64,000 bases of DNA from Actinoallomurus vinaceus (GTDB lineage Bacteria; Actinomycetota; Actinomycetes; Streptosporangiales; Streptosporangiaceae): assembly GCF_039542055.1 (NCBI RefSeq), contig NZ_BAABHK010000008.1, positions 62,001 to 126,000 on the forward strand, given 5' to 3'. Positions 60,836 through 64,000 of this stretch are shown in pieces; the stretch's first letter is position 1; each line of letters starts with the position of its first letter. The notes under the pieces are model-generated. The model was not told the origin of the DNA. It was given only the letters and a program-made list of their open reading frames with translations, and did not search any database. The translations under genes and the position numbers were made by a program.

Positions 60836-60853
60836 CCTCGCCGATGGGCGAGG
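60836..60853. terminator. Hairpin between convergent genes
   Basis: CCTCGCC (60836-60842) pairs with GGCGAGG (60847-60853) in the gap between convergent genes. It has no T-run. Confidence 0.4.
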
Positions 60854-60867
60854 TGACCCGGCCATGG

Positions 60868-61614
60868 TCATCGCGGACCGCCGCCCGGCGACAGGCGAGG
60901 GCTCGCCGTGGGGGTGGTCGTCTCCCACGACCAGCTCCGCTGGTAGATGAAGTAGAGGCCTCCGATCTGGAGGGTCCTGGCGAGCGTGGCGACCGGCAGC
61001 GTGCGCACGCCACCCGTATCCGGCCACGGGTCGAAGACGGTGACGGTGCCCTTCGACCGGTCGTACCCGACGGCGACCACCATGTGGTCCACCTTCCGGC
61101 CGCGCTCGGTGCCCTTGTGCCAGGGCAGCCGCTCCCCCCACACCGAGAGCATCGGCGCCCGTTGCAGCACGCCGACGTCGTACGCCACCTCGCGCATCAC
61201 GAAGTCGGGTTCGCTGTCCGGCCCGCCGACGTTGTTGACCTGGTACGGGGTGTCGTGCAGATAGCGGTTGACGGCGCCGTAGAAGTCCTCGCCGTCGTAC
61301 TCGCCCTGCCGGGTCATGTGCATCTTCGCGGCGAACCTCGACTGGCTCACCTTGATCCCGAGGGTGGACAGGCTGACGACCGCCGCGGCCGGCACGGCGG
61401 AGTACGGGTTCGCCTGGACCTGCAGGGCGATGGGCAGCCGAAAGGCCGTCGGCGCGGCCGGTGCGGCGGCGGACCGCGACGTGCTCGGCGTCGAGGCTCT
61501 GCCGTGGGTTCCATCTCGTCGCCCGGTCTCCACCGCGATGATCGCGCCCGCCGCGGCGATCGCGGCGGCCGTCGCGATACCGGCGGCCCATCGACCACGC
61601 GAGGTGTGCGGCAT
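60868..61614 (-). CDS. C39-peptidase-like secreted or membrane protein lacking the catalytic cysteine
   Basis: The 248-residue protein has an N-terminal membrane or signal segment (about residues 9-27) and a papain-like C39 domain. The usual CGP motif is SAVPAAA here, with Ala at the cysteine position (A73). The partner His (HMVVAVGYD, H177) and Asp (VFDPWPDTGG, D195) are kept. It is therefore probably an inactive binding protein. GGGAGGTCAG just before ATG 61614 decides the start. It converges on the CU044_5270 gene. Confidence 0.7.
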   Translation of the reverse strand: MPHTSRGRWAAGIATAAAIAAAGAIIAVETGRRDGTHGRASTPSTSRSAAAPAAPTAFRLPIALQVQANPYSAVPAAAVVSLSTLGIKVSQSRFAAKMHMTRQGEYDGEDFYGAVNRYLHDTPYQVNNVGGPDSEPDFVMREVAYDVGVLQRAPMLSVWGERLPWHKGTERGRKVDHMVVAVGYDRSKGTVTVFDPWPDTGGVRTLPVATLARTLQIGGLYFIYQRSWSWETTTPTASPRLSPGGGPR

Positions 61615-61922
61615 CTGACCTCCCAAGATCGACGATTCTCAATGGTGGCGCCGGCGCCGAGGCCGACGCGATGGTTTCGATCTCGCCGAGAACCCGCTGA
61701 ACCGTGCGGGCGGCCGCATCCGTACACACCGGGGACGTATGGCCTGGCGTTTTTCAAATGATGCGAAATGGACCCCGAACTCGTCGGCGCCCATCGGGAG
61801 ACTAAGAGGAGTTGGGGACCCCGCAGCGGGCCCGGAGTGCCGAACGGACTCCGCGGCGGGGATCTCTCCCCTGACGCAGGGCCGGGTGCACCGCCGCACC
61901 CGGCTGGAAGGGAGCCTGACGC
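61615..61922. other. Intergenic region between two related units
   Basis: The 308 bases hold the ribosome site of the leftward C39-like gene and a purine-rich site (GAAGGGAG) for the rightward gene. A leftward open stretch from about 61729 (MCTDAAARTVQRVLGEIETI) has acceptable codon use but runs past the C39 start in another frame. I do not call it a gene. Confidence 0.35.
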
Positions 61923-62954
61923 GTGATGGACCTGACGCGGGTCGTCGGTGACACCGAGGATGACCCTTCCGTCCCCTCGCGGGGCGACCGCGCGCGCAAC
62001 CGGCGCGGTCGGTCGCGCCTGGGAGTGGGAGTCCCCCTCGGCCTGGCCGTCACCGGGGCGGCCGTCGCGGTCGCGCTGTCGGTCGGGTCGTCGGACCCGA
62101 AGGCCGGGCGGCATGGCCCGCCCACCGGCCGCGACATCCTTCTCGCGGCGGCCACCGCCCTGGAGCACCGCCCGGACCTGACGACCGGACGGTACTGGCG
62201 GGTCGTCGAGACCGGCCGGTACACGCTCGACGCCAAGAACGGCAGCGGGGAAGGTCCCATCGAGGTGCGGATGCGCGCCGGCATCTGGCTCGCCGGACCC
62301 GGCGGGGGACGGAGCGTCGCGTACCGGCGGTGCCTCAGCGCCCGCCCCCTCACCGTGCAGGAGCGGGCGGATCAGGGCGGCCTGCCGTCTCAGGGGTGGC
62401 CGGCGTACTCCACCGCCGCGCGGATCTGCGCCGCCGGGTCCGGACCGGCGGAGAAGGACGCCGGCCTCACCGCCGCCACCGACTATCGCATCGCGGACGT
62501 CGCGGTCTCGCCGATCTGGCTGGACAACCTGTCGCCGGACCCTGCCGTGCTGCGACGCCAGATCGATGCGAAACTCGCGACGGCGCACCAGGGCGGCCTG
62601 GCCGTGTACGGGCACATCGTCCTCCCGCAGCTGATGACCGACCTGCCGATCCGTCCGGAGATCCGCGCGGCCGTCCTGCGGATGATGGCCGGCCTGCCGG
62701 GCGTACGGGCGTCGGGCAAGGTCATGGACGCGCTGGACCGGACGGGCGAGGGCGTCGTGATCAGCGGACTCGGTCTCGGCGCGACCGAGCTGCGCTGGAT
62801 CATCGAGCCCGGCACCGGCCGCGTGCTGGGCGTCCAGGAGGTCGTCACCGGCGCGGGCCGCCGTCCGGCGGGATCGGTGGTGGCCGAGAGGGTGTACACG
62901 TCGGTGGGCTGGACCAACGAGGCGCCCGACCCCGAGACGTCGGGTCTCCAATGA
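61923..62954 (+). CDS. CU044_5270-like membrane protein, second copy
   Basis: The 343-residue protein has a short cytoplasmic part, one membrane helix (about residues 36-54), and an extracytoplasmic domain that matches the first copy at key points. These are GRYWRVVETGRY, MMAGLPGVRASGKVMDALDR and the end VYTSVGWTNEAPDPETSG. No sigma gene lies directly upstream, unlike the first unit. GTG 61923 has GGGAG eight bases upstream; ATG 61926 is the alternative. It converges on the second C39-like gene, 12 bases away. Confidence 0.7.
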   Translation: MMDLTRVVGDTEDDPSVPSRGDRARNRRGRSRLGVGVPLGLAVTGAAVAVALSVGSSDPKAGRHGPPTGRDILLAAATALEHRPDLTTGRYWRVVETGRYTLDAKNGSGEGPIEVRMRAGIWLAGPGGGRSVAYRRCLSARPLTVQERADQGGLPSQGWPAYSTAARICAAGSGPAEKDAGLTAATDYRIADVAVSPIWLDNLSPDPAVLRRQIDAKLATAHQGGLAVYGHIVLPQLMTDLPIRPEIRAAVLRMMAGLPGVRASGKVMDALDRTGEGVVISGLGLGATELRWIIEPGTGRVLGVQEVVTGAGRRPAGSVVAERVYTSVGWTNEAPDPETSGLQ

Positions 62955-62966
62955 GCGCACGGCAGG

Positions 62967-63650
62967 TCACTGCCGGTAGATGTAGCAGAGGCCGCCGGGC
63001 TGCAGGATCCGCGCCAGCGTCGTCGCCGGCAACGTGTGCGTGCCACCCGTGTCCGGCGACGGATCGAAAACGGTGACGGTCCCCTTCGCCCGGTCGTAGC
63101 CGTACGCGACGATCAAGTGTCCGACCTTGTGGGCGCCCGGCTCGATGCCCTTGTTCCAGGGGAGGCGCTCCCACCAGACCATGAGGACCGGTGCGCGCCG
63201 AAGGACGCCGACGTCGTACCCCACGTCTCGCAGCAGGAAGTCGGGACGGATCCCCGACCAGCCCTCGGCGGCGAGCAGGTAAGGGGTGTCGTACAGGTAG
63301 TCCCGGAGCGTGTGCATGATGTCGTCGCCGTCCGTGCCTTCGCGGGGCTTCGACTTCATCTTGCGGATCAGCGTCGACTGCCGGACCTTCATCCCGAACG
63401 TCGACAGGCTCACGACGCCCGCCGCGGGCGAGCTGTCGTACGACGGCGCCTGGTACTCCTTCGTGATCCGGAGCCGGTAGGAGACCGGCGGCTCCGGAGA
63501 GGCCGGGGACGGCGATGCGCTCGGCGTGGACGCCTGGGCGACGGGACGCGTCCGGTCCGCCGAGCCTCGGGTCTCCACGACGGCGACGGTGCAGGCCGCG
63601 GCGACGGCGGCGGCTGCCGCGACACCGGCCGTCCACCGTCGACGCGACAC
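62967..63650 (-). CDS. C39-peptidase-like protein, second copy, Cys replaced by Ser
   Basis: The 227-residue protein is a paralogue of the one at 60868. It has a signal or membrane helix (about residues 7-25) and the segment YDSSPAAGVVSLSTFG with Ser73 at the cysteine position. HLIVAYGYD (H178) and VFDPSPDTGG (D196) are kept. Other shared blocks are DTPY...PDFLLRDVGYDVGVLRRAP. Loss of the nucleophile in both copies suggests a non-hydrolytic role. The GTG at 63650 has GGAGAAGTAAG upstream. It is divergent from a sigma gene. Confidence 0.7.
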   Translation of the reverse strand: MSRRRWTAGVAAAAAVAAACTVAVVETRGSADRTRPVAQASTPSASPSPASPEPPVSYRLRITKEYQAPSYDSSPAAGVVSLSTFGMKVRQSTLIRKMKSKPREGTDGDDIMHTLRDYLYDTPYLLAAEGWSGIRPDFLLRDVGYDVGVLRRAPVLMVWWERLPWNKGIEPGAHKVGHLIVAYGYDRAKGTVTVFDPSPDTGGTHTLPATTLARILQPGGLCYIYRQ

Positions 63651-63809
63651 CTTACTTCTCCCCCGTACGACCGATCAGTGGCGCAATGATCACATCGTCC
63701 GGACAGCGGCTGCATCGGTTTTCATCGACGTCGAAACCCAGGGGAAGGGGACCGGGCGCTGCGGGGGAGAAGGGATGACCGTCATCCACGCCAATAGATA
63801 AGGCATCAG

Positions 63810-64000
63810 ATGAAGGAGCCCCCCACGGCCGCTCCCCCCGACGTCGGACCGGACGCCCGGACCGACGCTTCGGTGATCGAGCGGTCCTGGCATGACCCGG
63901 AGTGGTTCGGCGTGATCTTCGACGCGTACTTCGCGGAGATCCACGGTTACGTCGCCCGACGGCTCGACCCACAGGCCGCCGACGACATCGCGTCCGAGAC
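63810..64000 (+). CDS. ECF sigma factor, N-terminal part only
   Basis: Only the first 63 codons are in the window. After an acidic, proline-rich tail the sequence WFGVIFDAYFAEIHGYVARRL and DPQAADDIASE is sigma region 2, like the sigma at 59130. ATG 63810 has AAGG seven bases upstream. By analogy a membrane partner gene may follow outside the window. Confidence 0.75.
   Translation, partial: MKEPPTAAPPDVGPDARTDASVIERSWHDPEWFGVIFDAYFAEIHGYVARRLDPQAADDIASE

Noticed and set aside
61347..62960. Long minus-strand frame across the second CU044_5270-like gene
   Set aside because: The plus-strand gene has a membrane helix and blocks shared with its paralogue. The minus frame lacks both.

Overview
The window is chromosomal DNA of a very high G+C actinomycete. 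It most resembles the Streptosporangiales / Thermomonosporaceae. The evidence is: a complete 'conservon' (cvnA-cvnE) signalling operon, a dnaK-grpE-dnaJ-hspR-clpB operon with HAIR operators, a DUF3151 gene beside purA, ECF sigma genes coupled to CU044_5270-type membrane proteins, WYL and XRE-TPR regulators, and many leaderless starts with a TANNNT box 6-8 bases before ATG or GTG. The family assignment is inference from gene content. No rRNA, tRNA, CRISPR array, transposase or integrase gene was seen.

Left part (1-31 kb) is mostly housekeeping. It holds a partial unknown gene, a MurA-type enolpyruvyl transferase, a SUFU protein, a MOSC protein, purB, a secreted GH5 glycosidase, LtrA, purD and corA (with a proline-rich upstream peptide). 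Next come a GDPD phosphodiesterase and a lipoprotein/adaptor/ABC export operon divergent from a two-component system. These are followed by the conservon, purA, a DUF3151 protein, an aldo/keto reductase, fba, a DedA protein and pyrE. IMP/AMP synthesis is spread over three sites (purD, purB, purA).

Middle part (31-47 kb) is more accessory. It holds a NYN-domain protein, a PhoD phosphatase, an epoxide hydrolase, and several regulator/target pairs whose operators can be read: a TetR with an MFS exporter (five operator-like repeats about 20 bp apart), an HxlR with an SRPBCC protein, and a TetR with a zinc alcohol dehydrogenase (two palindromes). Between about 41.7 and 43.8 kb the DNA is visibly less G+C rich and carries two broken genes.

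The most unusual stretch is 48.0-52.1 kb. Three near-identical copies of a terminator sequence, one of which also duplicates the last codons of clpB, delimit two cassettes of about 2 kb between an alcohol dehydrogenase gene and clpB. Cassette 1 carries a SUKH/leucine-rich-repeat protein and a gene remnant. Cassette 2 carries a 543-residue protein with a C-terminal HEPN-like RNIVLH motif, preceded by a compact three-hairpin RNA that ends in an intrinsic terminator. That layout resembles RNA-antitoxin/ribonuclease or RNA-controlled defence modules. It is my candidate for an undescribed system, but its function is unproven.

The right part (52-64 kb) is the heat-shock operon. It is followed by two related units of ECF sigma factor, CU044_5270-type membrane protein and a convergent C39-peptidase-like protein in which the catalytic cysteine is replaced (Ala in one, Ser in the other). 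The last sigma gene runs off the right edge.
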